From Actinomadura opuntiae (lineage in GTDB: Bacteria; Actinomycetota; Actinomycetes; Streptosporangiales; Streptosporangiaceae): a stretch of DNA of 64,000 nucleotides. Under the pieces are notes generated by a model that saw nothing but the letters and a program-made list of their open reading frames with translations, did not search any database and was not told the origin of the DNA. The stretch is from NCBI RefSeq assembly GCF_030283205.1, contig NZ_JASNWF010000011.1, forward strand, positions 124,001 to 188,000, written 5' to 3'. A program made the position numbers and the translations under genes. Of the stretch, positions 1-8,212 are shown in pieces; within the stretch, counting starts at the first letter, position 1, and each line of letters opens with the position of its first letter.

Positions 1-2
1 CC

Positions 3-128
3 GCCGGCGGCCTCCTCCTGGCCATGACCGCCGTCACGGCCACGATGACCAGCAACCGCCGAGTCGAGACGGCACTGCGCGACGCCGCCTCGGCCAGCGA
101 GCCGGCTCCTCCACCGGTTCCCGCATGA
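3..128 (+). CDS. C-terminal end of a membrane protein (partial)
   Basis: The reading frame is open from the window edge to a TGA at 126-128 and encodes about 41 residues. It begins with a hydrophobic stretch (AGGLLLAMTAVTA), then a charged segment (SNRRVETALRD) and a proline-rich tail (EPAPPPVPA). This is what the last membrane helix and cytoplasmic tail of a transporter or sensor would look like. The family cannot be told from this fragment, and no downstream gene appears to belong to it. Confidence 0.4.
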   Translation, partial: AGGLLLAMTAVTATMTSNRRVETALRDAASASEPAPPPVPA

Positions 129-378
129 GCCCCCGACCGCAGGCTGTTAGCCGGGCTGAATGCGCATTGATCGTCGATGTGCCATCTCCTTTTCCTGCCT
201 CGAAGGAGTCACAACATTCCCTCCCTGGAACAGGTGAGCTTCGCCGGTGATGCGGCACGCTCGCCGGTCGTCTCTTTCCGCCGACACCGCGGGCGCTGAC
301 GCCGCTCCTCCCTCCAGCGCTCGACCTGCCGCTCGTCACGTTCGGTGGGGCGGATGCGAGCCCGGCCCATAGCAGCCG

Positions 379-788
379 ATGCTGGTGCTGGCCGGCTACG
401 ACGGCACCGGCCAGGCCCTTTACCGGTCGATCGTGCCCTGCCACCCCGCCCCGCCCGGTCGGCCGGGGACCACGACTACGTCCGCCTGATGTTCACCGAC
501 CTGGGGATGCGCGGCATGCACCGAGACTGGCGGCACGATGCGCGCGACAACTTCCGCACCTGGTGGGCCGAGCCCCGCGTCAACTCCGCGGGCCACGGCA
601 CCAACCGCTACCGCCGCCCCGTGGTCGGCGATCTCACGCTCGACTGCGACACCTGGAACAGCCCGGACGACAGCGGTCAGCGGCTCATGGTCCTCACCGC
701 GGAACCGGGGACGCCGTCCGACGACGCACCTCGCATCCTGCTGTCCTGGGCGCCGCAGGACAGCCCTGCTCCGAGCCCCGGCGCCTAG
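379..788 (+). pseudogene. Decayed XRE-family regulator, MmyB-like ligand-binding domain remnant
   Basis: The frame ending at 788 encodes VRLMFTD, then a D-W helix, then TNRYRRPVVGDLTLDCDTW and LMVLTAEPGTPSDDAPRILLSW. These are the hallmark blocks of the MmyB-like C-terminal domain that follows an N-terminal HTH in many actinobacterial regulators. The start of the same domain (MLVLAGYDG) is visible at 379 but in another frame, so a frameshift lies between about 435 and 480. The roughly 30-residue helix normally found between the FTD block and the RRPVVG block is missing, and no HTH is present. I infer a non-functional remnant with an internal deletion. Confidence 0.7.
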
Positions 789-798
789 TTCTTCGCGG

Positions 799-1191
799 TC
801 ACCGGTGGCAGACGGCTTCCAGAGTGACGCCGTCGGGGCCTTCCCAGAACGTGGCGTAGTAGGTGGGGCCGTACTGCGGGAACTCCTGGGGCTTGTGGAG
901 CATGTTCGCACCCCGCTCGACCGCCCACTCGTGCAGGCGATCCACCTCCTCCCGGGTCTTCAGCATGAAAGCGAGATGCTGGAGACCTGGACGGTGGCGC
1001 GAGTAGTCGCCGTCCTCCAGTGCCGGATAGAAGAACAGGTACGTGCCTGGCTTCCCGCCGACCGGACGGTAGGAGAACTCGTCGTCGGTAGCGAAGAAGC
1101 TTTCGAAGCCGACCAGCGGCATGAACTCGTCGTAGTACGCCTTGGCTTGGCCAAGGTCCCGGACATTGACGCCAAGATGACCTAGGGGCAT
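799..1191 (-). CDS. VOC family (glyoxalase/bleomycin-resistance fold) protein
   Basis: A 130-residue single-domain protein of the vicinal oxygen chelate superfamily, which includes glyoxalases, extradiol dioxygenases and drug-binding resistance proteins. It starts with MPLGHLGVNV, followed by the typical helix (DLGQAKAYYDEF). Likely metal ligands are His5, His72 (GLQHLAF) and Glu125 (GVTLEAV). The open frame extends further upstream, but homology begins at this ATG, so I choose 1191; no strong ribosome binding site is visible. The substrate cannot be read from sequence. It stands alone beside decayed genes and repeat A, and looks intact. Confidence 0.82.
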   Translation of the reverse strand: MPLGHLGVNVRDLGQAKAYYDEFMPLVGFESFFATDDEFSYRPVGGKPGTYLFFYPALEDGDYSRHRPGLQHLAFMLKTREEVDRLHEWAVERGANMLHKPQEFPQYGPTYYATFWEGPDGVTLEAVCHR

Positions 1192-1269
1192 CTGGCGATC
1201 ATAGGCACCGCGCAGTGGCGAGCGCCGGTCGCCATTTGCTCTTCCGAGCCGGACGGGCCAGCGGGATTG

Positions 1270-1524
1270 TCTCTGCCGAAAACCTCGTCCGGGCAGGCTA
1301 AGTGGGGCCGCCAACGAGGAAGCCAGATCACCAACGCCCCCCGTCGGCTCGTTGTCGGCTCGGCGGTTCCGAAACGGATCGGCACGCGGCGGCATGGAGC
1401 AGCACAAGGATGGGGCTTCATGCGGACAGTTCGACACAGAGCGACACAGGGAGTGCCGATCTGGTACGAGAGCTCCGGACTTTTAATCCGTAGGTTGTGG
1501 GTTCGAGTCCCACGCGACCCACCA
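1270..1524 (+). repeat. Direct repeat A (partner at 8785-9020)
   Basis: This stretch aligns end to end with 8785-9020. Both begin with a CTGCCGRAAAC-type motif. About 70 bp later both carry GTCGGCTCGTTGTCGG, continuing into a near-identical segment of about 55 bp that ends GCACGCGGCGGCA. Both then run through diverged sequence to a TTAATCCG motif. Copy A ends in a clear tRNA-Lys 3' fragment with encoded CCA. A paired GTTGGCTCG motif also follows the fragment at about 1590. I infer the border of an old tRNA-targeting integrative element. Confidence 0.65.
1475..1524 (+). other. tRNA-Lys(TTT) 3' fragment (probable attachment-site remnant)
   Basis: The anticodon arm (GGACTTTTAATCC, anticodon TTT), the T arm (GTGGGTTCGAGTCCCAC) and the acceptor 3' strand with encoded CCA (GCGACCCACCA) are complete. 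The 5' acceptor strand (GGGTCGC would be needed) and a normal D arm are absent upstream. It therefore cannot be a working tRNA. A 3'-half tRNA copy is the classical footprint of an integrase that recombines at a tRNA 3' end, so I read it as an att site left by an integrated element. Confidence 0.7.
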
Positions 1525-1671
1525 CTACTGACCAGGGCAAACGCGAGAACGCCCCGGTTTGTCCGCTGCCCTGGATGCCCTGCTTTGTTCCCCTGTTGGC
1601 TCGATGTTGGCTCGGCGGCTCGAGCCGGCCTCCGACCATCCCGCCCAGGCCCGAGAAGCGGTACCTCTAGG

Positions 1672-2013
1672 CCCCCACAACCACACGTGGGCCTTCCCGT
1701 CCTCGCCCGCCGACAGGCCGAACCGGCCGTCCCCGCTGAAGGCCAGGGCGTTCACCGGCTCGCCGTGCCCCTTCAGGGCCCGGGGCGCGCGGGGCCGGGG
1801 CACGGTGCGCGTCCGCTCCAGCGCGGCGGTGACCTCCGCGACGTCCGGCGCCGTCCGCCTGGCGGCCAGCAGCGCCTCCTCGGCGGCCTGCGGGTCACCG
1901 CGCTCCAGGTGCAGCAGGCCCAGCAGGTAATCCGGCTCCCATTCCCCGGGATGCGCCGCGCGGACCTCCTCCAGGTCGGCGACGACCTGTGCGTCGGTCC
2001 GCTCCCTGGTGCG
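1672..2013 (-). pseudogene. Fragment of a TPR/WD40 repeat protein
   Basis: About 114 residues are recognisable. A TPR-like helical segment (YLLGLLHLERGDPQAAEEAL) is followed by one WD40 repeat (ALKGHGEPVNALAFSGDGR ... DGKAHVWLWG). Actinomycetes carry long serine/threonine-kinase or tetratricopeptide proteins with this TPR-then-WD40 order, but neither a kinase domain nor further WD40 blades are present. The frame stays open on both sides, but the sequence there is low-complexity Arg/Ala and not protein-like. I infer a gene fragment stranded next to repeat A. Confidence 0.6.
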
Positions 2014-2117
2014 CCAGAGGCCGCCCGACCACACAACAGGGTGCATCCCCGACGAGTGCGGGAGGAAGGGGTGGCCGAGGTTCGGGGCGGCTGCGGCGGC
2101 GCGGCCGCGTTGCGGCT

Positions 2118-2765
2118 CTACCGCACGGCGATGCCGGCGATCTGCGTTCGGACCGGGATGAAGCTGGAGCGGAACCGGAATTCGGTGATCTCCACCGAGG
2201 CGAAGCCGGCCGCGTGGACGGCGGCCGCGGTGTCGCGGTCGGTGTGACAGCCTTCGAAGGCCCACCGCCACGGTCGGCGTACCAGCCGTTGAACGCCTCG
2301 CACGGCGCCGTGCGGCGCGGCGACGTGCTCGATGAACGCGAACCGGCCGCCGGGCCGCAGGATGCGGTGGATCTCCCGGAGCACCTGCGCCGGGTCGTGG
2401 ACGGTACAGAGCACCCAGGTGCCCACCACTGCGTCCACGCTCGCGTCCTCGAGGTCGATCGCCTCGCCCGGTACGGCGTGGATGGCCAGGTCGATGCCGT
2501 GGTCGGCGGCCGTGCGTTCCAGCCGTCGATGGAAGTACGGGTTGGGTTCGATGGCGTGCACGGTCGTCCCCGGCGGCAGGTAGCGCAGGTTCGGGCCGTT
2601 GCCGGCGCCGATCTCGGCGACGACGCCGCCCCTGGGGAAGACTTTCCTCTTGTGGCCGGCGAGCCGGTGGTCGGTGTAGCCGGTCGTGAGCGCGAAGAAC
2701 GCCGAGTTCAGGCGCCCGCGTACGGGGTTGGGGCTCAGCGCCGGCAACGTGCTGGCATCGGGCAT
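2118..2765 (-). CDS. Class I SAM-dependent methyltransferase
   Basis: A 215-residue methyltransferase of the UbiE/type-11 kind. Motif I (VAEIGAGNGPN, residues 49-59) binds SAM, the acidic strand-2 end is AIEPN (71-75), and the post-II region (DAVVGTWVLCTVHDP) and motif III (LRPGGRFAFIEH) follow in order. The start at 2765 is supported by GAGGAGC a few bases upstream. The closest general resemblance is to small actinobacterial methyltransferases related to the METTL7 group; the substrate is unknown. It appears intact although its neighbours are broken. Confidence 0.85.
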   Translation of the reverse strand: MPDASTLPALSPNPVRGRLNSAFFALTTGYTDHRLAGHKRKVFPRGGVVAEIGAGNGPNLRYLPPGTTVHAIEPNPYFHRRLERTAADHGIDLAIHAVPGEAIDLEDASVDAVVGTWVLCTVHDPAQVLREIHRILRPGGRFAFIEHVAAPHGAVRGVQRLVRRPWRWAFEGCHTDRDTAAAVHAAGFASVEITEFRFRSSFIPVRTQIAGIAVR

Positions 2766-2898
2766 GTGCGCTCCTCGACGTCGATGCCGCCGGCAGGAAG
2801 GACGGCCGTACCGGCCATAAGTGCGGCGGCTCCTGCAGGATGCGGTGGCGCGTGGCGTTCTGTCAGGCGGGGAATTGCCCCAGGCTCTACCTGCATCG

Positions 2899-3984
2899 CT
2901 ACCCCAACGGGACGCGCCGGGCCCACCAGGCGGCGATCTGACTGCGGGAGCGGACGCCGAGCCGTTGGCGGATCCGTTCGACGTGGCCTTCGGCGGAGCG
3001 TTCCTTGATTCCGAGGCGCCGCGCGATCTGGCGGTTGCTCAGCCCGTCCGCGACCAGCGCGGCGACTTGGAGCTGCCGCGCGGTGAGCACATCGTCCATG
3101 GGCGGCGGGATGCGCCGCTCCCCCGAGCCGGCGTTCTCGCCCAGGTGCTCCAGGACGGCGCGGACGATCGTCGCGGAGTCGCCGACCCACGGAAAGTGGC
3201 TGCGGCCGGGGAGCGTCATCAGCCGCGCGCCGGGGATCCGCGCGGCCAGGTCGCGCCCGAGCCGGTACGGGATCGCCCGGTCGCCGCTCCGGTGCAGCAC
3301 TAGCGTCGGCGCGACCACCCTTTCCAGCTGGTCCTGCACGCACGCCTCGTAGCACTGCTCCAGCAACTCGCAGGCGAACTCCGCGGTGGCCGCGCCCCGC
3401 TGCAACCGCGCGAAGTGCGCCTTGGTGGCGGCGGTGGCGTCGGGCATGAAGATGTCGGTCAGCACGTCCGAGCCCAGCCCCCAGTGCGCGCGCACCATGC
3501 CGAGCACGGCCGCCCGGACCTGCGGGGAGGCGACCTGGCGGCCGTCGGCGTAGCCGCCGTAGACGACCAGCCGTCCGACGTGCTCCGGATGCCGTGCGGC
3601 GAAGACCAGCGACGCCGCCGCGGCCGTCGAGACGCCCAGCAGGTCGAAACGCTCCCGCCCCAGGTGGCCGGCCACCGTCCGCAGCACCTGGACGTCGGTG
3701 TCCACGGTCTGGCGGCACGGCCATGGGTCGGTCAGTCCGCAGCCGGGCTTGTCGTACAGCACCACCGTCCGCCGCGCGGCCAGGGGAACCAGGAAGGCGC
3801 GGACGGCCGGGTCCTGCCATGACAGCTCGAGGTGGCTGATCCAGCCGGGTGGGAGGATCAGCAGGGGCCCGTCGCCGACCGTGCCGTACGCGATCCGCGT
3901 CCCGCCCTCGGCGGCGCAGAAGCGGACCTCGAGGCGCGGCTCGTGGCCACCGGTCGGCTCGCCGTTCACCACCTCGGCCCCCAC
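2899..3984 (-). CDS. Alpha/beta-hydrolase fused to LuxR-type HTH domain
   Basis: A 361-residue two-domain protein. Residues 20-285 form an alpha/beta-hydrolase fold: oxyanion-side loop ILPPGWIS, nucleophile elbow LGVSTA with Ser119, and a likely catalytic His263 in PGRSHFPW. Residues 298-355 are a LuxR/GerE helix-turn-helix (LTARQLQVAALVADGLSNRQ). This architecture is known in actinobacterial regulators, where the hydrolase-like domain may sense a ligand. The elbow reads G-V-S-T-A rather than G-x-S-x-G, so activity is uncertain. The GTG start at 3984 follows a GAGGATGG. Its target is unknown; the neighbouring methyltransferase is downstream on the same strand, 133 bases away. Confidence 0.82.
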   Translation of the reverse strand: MGAEVVNGEPTGGHEPRLEVRFCAAEGGTRIAYGTVGDGPLLILPPGWISHLELSWQDPAVRAFLVPLAARRTVVLYDKPGCGLTDPWPCRQTVDTDVQVLRTVAGHLGRERFDLLGVSTAAAASLVFAARHPEHVGRLVVYGGYADGRQVASPQVRAAVLGMVRAHWGLGSDVLTDIFMPDATAATKAHFARLQRGAATAEFACELLEQCYEACVQDQLERVVAPTLVLHRSGDRAIPYRLGRDLAARIPGARLMTLPGRSHFPWVGDSATIVRAVLEHLGENAGSGERRIPPPMDDVLTARQLQVAALVADGLSNRQIARRLGIKERSAEGHVERIRQRLGVRSRSQIAAWWARRVPLG

Positions 3985-4094
3985 GCCATCCTCGAAACGG
4001 GCCGGCGTCCGAGCCGACCCCCATCAACCTCGCACAGCGCTGTGCCCTACCGCCAGCGGGCGAGCCGTCCGGGTACCGGTGTGATCGCGGCACA

Positions 4095-4937
4095 GGGCGC
4101 TGCGGACGCGAGCTTCGCCGATATCCCGATGCACCCAGTACGGCCAGGACAAGATCGCCTGGTTCCCCCTGCCGGGCTCTCGGCGAACGGAACGGTCGAG
4201 GAGGGCCAGACGGTCGGCGAGGACGGCCGCCTGCGCGCGGATCCCCGGGATGGCCGTGGTCTCGTAGCGGCCTCCGCGCAGGGGCGGTCCGAGGGTGAAC
4301 AGGTCGCCGTGCGGGTGCCCCGCCGCGTCCCGGACGGCGCCGCCCGCGTCGGCGTCCAGTCCGAGGCCGAGGGGTCCGGGACGGGTGATTCCCGCGGTGA
4401 CGAGGCCGGACAGGAACGTCTCGGCCGCCGGCCCGGCCGCGGGTTCCGTCCCGTTGATCAGTCAGCCGACCTGCAGCTCCCCGGCCTCTCCGGCGTCCGC
4501 CCCGATCCGCACGGCGAGCCGGTCCCGCCCGTCGGCCCGGACGTCGTCGATGCGGCCGCGCAGGACGCGGAGACACCCACCCGCGCAGCGCGTCGATCCG
4601 GGCGGCCGAGGCGGGCGGGATCCGGTGGCGGTGCACCTCCCAATGCCGGGCGACGAGATCGAGGAAGCGCCGCCGGTCGGCTTCCGAAAGCCGTCCCCAC
4701 AAGGCCGGGACGTGCGGCCGGACGGCGTCGACGAAGCCGTGCCACTCCCCGCCGTTGCCGCGGACGCCGAGCCTGCTCCAGCGCAGCAGCTCGCGCAGGC
4801 TCATCGGTTCGGCCGGCAGCACGATCCCGGCCTCGGGCGGGCGCGGCGGCGGATGGTGCGGCCGCGGCAGCAGCCCCTGCCGGGAAACGGCGTAGACGAC
4901 GCGGTCCGCGGTAGAAGTCCGGCATCGGGTGCAGCAA
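4095..4937 (-). pseudogene. FAD/NAD(P)-binding protein remnant, frameshifted
   Basis: One minus-strand frame gives VVYAVSRQGLLPRPH, LPAEPMSLRELLRW, WGRLSEADRRRFL and HWEVHRHRIPPASAARIDAL. These match the middle of the FAD/NAD(P)-binding (NAD_binding_9, YdhS-like) family. The match then moves to other frames: VRADGRDRLAVRIG, and finally GHPHGDLFTLGPPLRGG plus YETTAIPGIRAQAAVLADRL, which is the family C-terminus. At least two frameshifts are needed, and the N-terminal Rossmann motif is missing. I infer an inactive gene truncated at the 5' end. Confidence 0.7.
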
Positions 4938-5037
4938 CCGCTGACCGGGGGTGACCTGCTCTACAACGACGATGATGTGGTGCCCCGCCGGTGGTTCCGT
5001 GCGCCCTGAGAGGGAGTTTCGTCCTGTATCGGTGGTG

Positions 5038-5330
5038 TCAAGTGTCCCGCCAGGTGACAGTGGCCTCGCCGGTGTGACGGCGGGTCATCAGGTTGCTCAT
5101 CGCGACGTGGATCATGGCTTCGGATCGGGTCGGCAAGGTTTCGTAGTCGCGGGCGCTGGTCCACAGCGCGTAGTTCAGCACCTGGCTGCCGTCCAGGCTG
5201 CAGAAAAAGTGCGCGGCGATCATCCCGTCGGCGGGCGGCACGCCCGCCCCGGCACTGAACAGATCGTCGATCAGCGCCCGGGCACGGCGGCCATCCGCAC
5301 CGGTTAAGCAGACAGGTCGGACCTTCGGCG
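5038..5330 (-). pseudogene. Antibiotic-biosynthesis-monooxygenase-like fragment
   Basis: About 95 residues ending at 5038 contain ADGMIAAHFFCSLDGSQVLN and NYALWTSARDYE. This block is typical of the second repeat of ABM-fold (ferredoxin-like) monooxygenases, in which an 'AAHFF-S-DG-VLNYA-WTS' strand pattern is conserved. The residues before it, up to the frame's ATG at 5415, are Arg/Pro-rich and do not look like the family's first domain. I read it as a C-terminal fragment. It could instead be a very short stand-alone protein. Confidence 0.5.
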
Positions 5331-5646
5331 TCCGCTCCGGGCTGCGTACCGTCACCATGGCGGGGGTCGGCGGCCGTGAGCGTGTGGTGGCCCGGGGATC
5401 TCGGTTTCCTGTCATTCACAGCACTGGACGTGGGCAGGGGCGAGGGATACAAGGCGCCGCCGGCTCACTCAGCGATCGCCGGGCTGCGGATCCTCCGGAT
5501 CAGGGCAGCGGCACCGCCCGCCCCCCGCACGTCCCGAGCAGTCCGAGGCACCCGGCACCGTACCGCCGGACCCGCGCGGTGACCTTGACGACCCCTGAGA
5601 TCGACCGCACTGTTCTCCCTGGGGATCGGATGGGCGAGGGGGCATT

Positions 5647-5973
5647 GTGGCCTGGCAGTTGGACATCCACACCATCGACGTGAACGCCGGCGAGAGCAGC
5701 TTGATCATCGCCGATGATACGTCGGTCCCGGGCAGCCGCAGGTCGCTGTTGATCGACGAAGGACTGGACCGCTATGCCGAGACCGTGCACGACAAGATCG
5801 TGACGGAGCTGCCGCTGGGCGGGCCGGACTACATCCTGGTCACCCACTACGACATCGACCACTCCGCCGGTATCACCAACCTGCTCTACGCCGACAACCT
5901 GTCGAATCTCGTCACGGCCGTCGCGCCGGTTCCGCAGGCCGTGGCGGCCGCACACGCGGCGCAGAGCCGTGCC
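5647..5973 (+). pseudogene. MBL-fold (ComEC-type) metallohydrolase, truncated by an IS
   Basis: Starting at a GTG, the first ~109 residues are a good metallo-beta-lactamase-fold N-terminus: a strand with the VNAGESSLII motif, LLIDEG, and the metal-binding loop THYDIDHSAG (T-H-x-D-x-D-H). Similar stand-alone MBL proteins are much longer. From about 5974 the frame enters the terminal repeat of the insertion sequence that follows and reads unrelated sequence until 6135. The rest of the gene is not recognisable after the element ends near 8093. The product would be inactive because later metal ligands are lost. Confidence 0.7.
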
Positions 5974-5999
5974 CCTGCCGGAAACCTCGTCCGTGCAGG

Positions 6000-7175
6000 T
6001 CAAGCTGTATGCCGGTACTCGTTGAGGATCCCGCCCAGCCGTTGCCTTCTTCGGACATTCAGGTGGGCGATCTGGTCTGGTTCGCTGATCGGCGGAGGCA
6101 GCGGCTTCAACGGGCGGGCGTTGGCGATGCCCTGATGCGGGCGATGCTGGTTGTAGAAGGTCTCGAACTCGCGGAGGGCGTAGGGCAGGTGCCGCTGGTT
6201 CCAGATCAACGTGCGGTCCAGGAGTTCGCGGCGGGACGTCTGCACCCACCGCTCCATCACCGCGTTCATCCTCGGCATCCTCACCCCGGTCAGCACCGCC
6301 CGAACGCCGGCATCGGCCAGGACCGCGTCGAACAGCTCAGGGAACTTGCCGTCGCCGTCGCGGATTAGCAACCGTGCCCGGCAACCGGCGTCTTCCAAGT
6401 CCATGACCAGGTTCCGGACCGCCTGGGTCACCCACGACGCGGTCGGGTGAGCAGTGGCGCCCAGAACCCGGATGCTGCGGCTGTGGTGCTCGATGACCGC
6501 CAGCACGTACATGCGGTCGCCGGTGAGGGCCACGGTCTCCAGACAGTCACACGCCAGCAGCACTTCGGCTTGGGAGCGCAGAAAGCCAGCCCAGGTGACG
6601 GCGGAACGCTCCGGTGCCGGATCAACGCCGGCATCGTTGAGGATCTCCCAGACGGTAGAGGCGGCGACCTTGACGCCGAGCACCAGCAACTCACCGTGCA
6701 CTCGCCGGTAGCCCCAGCTCGGGTTCTCCCTCACCAGGCGAAGTACCAGCAGCCGGATGGAACGCACAGTCGGCGGGCGGCCCGGCCGCTTGGGTTTGGA
6801 CCGGGCGGCATGCCGGGCCGCGATCAAATCCCGGTGCCAGCGCAAGACCGTGTCCGGCCGAACCAGCAGCCGCATCCGCCGCAGCACACCGGAAGGCAAC
6901 CGGCGCAGCAGCGCCGCGAGCAGCGCCCGGTCCGCCGCAGTGAACCGCACCCGCTTTCCGGCAAGCCGGCGCGCCAGCACGGCGATGTGATGCCGCAGCA
7001 CCAAGATTTCGGCGTCCTTCTCCCGTTCGGTCATCGGAAGCAAACGCAGCACCCCAAACGCGTTCGCCGCGGTCAAGTAGGCCGGTCGCAAGAACACCAG
7101 CCGCCCACCATCCCGCGGCAACCACCTCGCCGCGGCCTGCCCTTGAGACTGATCAAGCCCCACGTCGGAGCCCAC
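6000..7175 (-). CDS. Transposase with integrase core (DDE) domain
   Basis: A 391-residue protein of the retroviral-integrase-like transposase type (IS3/IS481-related, annotated in actinomycetes as integrase core domain protein). An N-terminal helical DNA-binding part is followed by the catalytic core with Asp210 (LLACDCLETV), Asp273 (LIRDGDGKF) and Glu308 (MERWVQTSRREL); YNQHRPHQGI closes the domain. The stop lies inside the left terminal repeat. The core looks complete. The first ~48 residues before MTEREKDAEILVL may be an over-extension, and that Met at about 7034 is an alternative start. Confidence 0.8.
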   Translation of the reverse strand: MGSDVGLDQSQGQAAARWLPRDGGRLVFLRPAYLTAANAFGVLRLLPMTEREKDAEILVLRHHIAVLARRLAGKRVRFTAADRALLAALLRRLPSGVLRRMRLLVRPDTVLRWHRDLIAARHAARSKPKRPGRPPTVRSIRLLVLRLVRENPSWGYRRVHGELLVLGVKVAASTVWEILNDAGVDPAPERSAVTWAGFLRSQAEVLLACDCLETVALTGDRMYVLAVIEHHSRSIRVLGATAHPTASWVTQAVRNLVMDLEDAGCRARLLIRDGDGKFPELFDAVLADAGVRAVLTGVRMPRMNAVMERWVQTSRRELLDRTLIWNQRHLPYALREFETFYNQHRPHQGIANARPLKPLPPPISEPDQIAHLNVRRRQRLGGILNEYRHTA

Positions 7176-7204
7176 GCCCTATACGTCTCATCTGCACGGA
7201 CTTA

Positions 7205-8078
7205 GAGCGTGTCTCACGTGGGTTGCGTGTTCTGCGGGATAATGCGGGATCGTGTTGTCGGATCTTGCGTTGCGTCTGGTGCCGGATGAGTTGTGGGAGC
7301 TTGCTGAGCCGCTGATACCGGCGTTCAGGCCGCGGCGGCAGGGTGGCGGGACGGCGGCGGTGGATGATCGGGCGGTGTTCACCGCGATCGTGTACGTGCT
7401 GACCAGCGGGTGTGCGTGGCGGCATCTGCCTGCGGAGTTCGGTGTCAGTGTGCCGACCGCGCATCGCCGGTTCACCGCCTGGACGCGAGCGGGGTTGTGG
7501 CCGCGGCTGCATCGCGCGGTGCTGGACGAGTTGGGTGCGCGGGGGCAGGTGGACTGGGCGTCGGCGATCGTGGACGCCGCGGCTGTCCGCGCGAAAAGGG
7601 GGGCACGCTGACCGGCCCCAATCCGGTCGATCGAGGCAAGAAGGGCAGCAAACTCCACGTACTGTCCGACGCCGCCGGGCTGCCGCTGGTGGTCGCGGTG
7701 TCGGCGGCCAACGTCCACGACAGCCAGGCACTCAAGCCGCTGCTGATGGCATTGCCGGCGATCCGGTCCCGGCGGGGACCGCGCCGGCGCAGGCCGGTCG
7801 AAGTCCGCGCTGATGAGGCTTACAACTCCGCCGAGCATCTGGCCTGGCTGCGCAGACGCGGGATCGTCCCGCGGATCGCCCGAGCGGGCGTCGAATCGAG
7901 CGAACGCCTGGGCCGCCACCGCTGGATGATCGAACGGACGCTGGCCTGGCTGTTCGGCTACCGGCGTCTGACCGTCCGCTACGAACGCCACGGCCACCTG
8001 TTCAATGCCTTCCTCGCCCTCGCCGCCGCCATCACCTGCTACAAGAAGCTCGCAAAACTACCCACGTGAGACACACTC
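7205..8078 (+). mobile_element. IS5-family insertion sequence, 874 bp, complete
   Basis: The left end GAGCGTGTCTCACGTGGGT (7205-7223) and the right end read inward (8078-8060), GAGTGTGTCTCACGTGGGT, match at 18 of 19 bases. A TTA duplication flanks the element at 7202-7204 and 8079-8081, inside a CTTAG target. Size, target preference and two-frame transposase fit the IS427/IS1031 branch of IS5. It sits in the right terminal repeat of the surrounding DDE element, so it arrived later. Confidence 0.88.
7252..8069 (+). CDS. IS5-family transposase (two frames, programmed frameshift)
   Basis: Frame 1 (7252-7611) encodes the DUF4096-type N-terminal part (LVPDELWELAEPLIP, SGCAWRHLPAEFG) and the first catalytic Asp (IVDAAAVRAKRG). 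Frame 2, in use from about 7600 to 8069, encodes TGPNPVDRGKKGSKLHVLSD, DEAYNS and the final Y-(2)-R-(3)-E-(6)-K-like block RWMIERTLAWLFGYRRL. The two meet at a slippery run, AAAAGGGGGG, at about 7595. This is the usual frameshift signal that produces the fused enzyme in this group. Both halves look complete, so the element may be active. Confidence 0.85.
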
Positions 8079-8212
8079 TTAGTTTTCGGCAGGCACAGGG
8101 CTATCTGTCACTGGCGCGTTTCGTCGATCTCTGCGACAAGGTGCCGGGCATGGTCGGGGAGGCATGCTCGTAGGTGGGCGTAGTGGCTGAGCGGGGCGGG
8201 TGAGGTGGAGCC

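Larger units (their letters stand above)
5974..8093 (-). mobile_element. DDE insertion sequence with a nested IS5-type element
   Basis: The left end (5974 onward) reads CCTGCCGGAAAC then GTCCGTGCAG. If the IS5-type element at 7205-8078 and one copy of its TTA duplication are removed, the right end read inward is CCTGCCGAAAAC, TAA, GTCCGTGCAG. These match as inverted terminal repeats of about 36 bp. The transposase gene occupies most of the interior. The element interrupts the MBL gene. No clear target-site duplication was found. The nested insertion has split the right repeat, so the element is probably immobile. Confidence 0.6.

Noticed and set aside
1441..1524. A complete functional tRNA-Lys
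   Set aside because: The 5' acceptor strand and a normal D arm are missing; only the 3' half can be folded.
5974..6135. Intact MBL protein extending to 6135
   Set aside because: From 5974 the frame reads the terminal repeat and then antisense of the transposase, so the last ~50 residues are not part of the family.
8094..8212. A coding fragment (YLSLARFVDLCDKVPGMVGEA) between the IS and lspA
   Set aside because: It has a helical look but is only about 25 residues long and I cannot assign it to a family or show that it continues the MBL gene.
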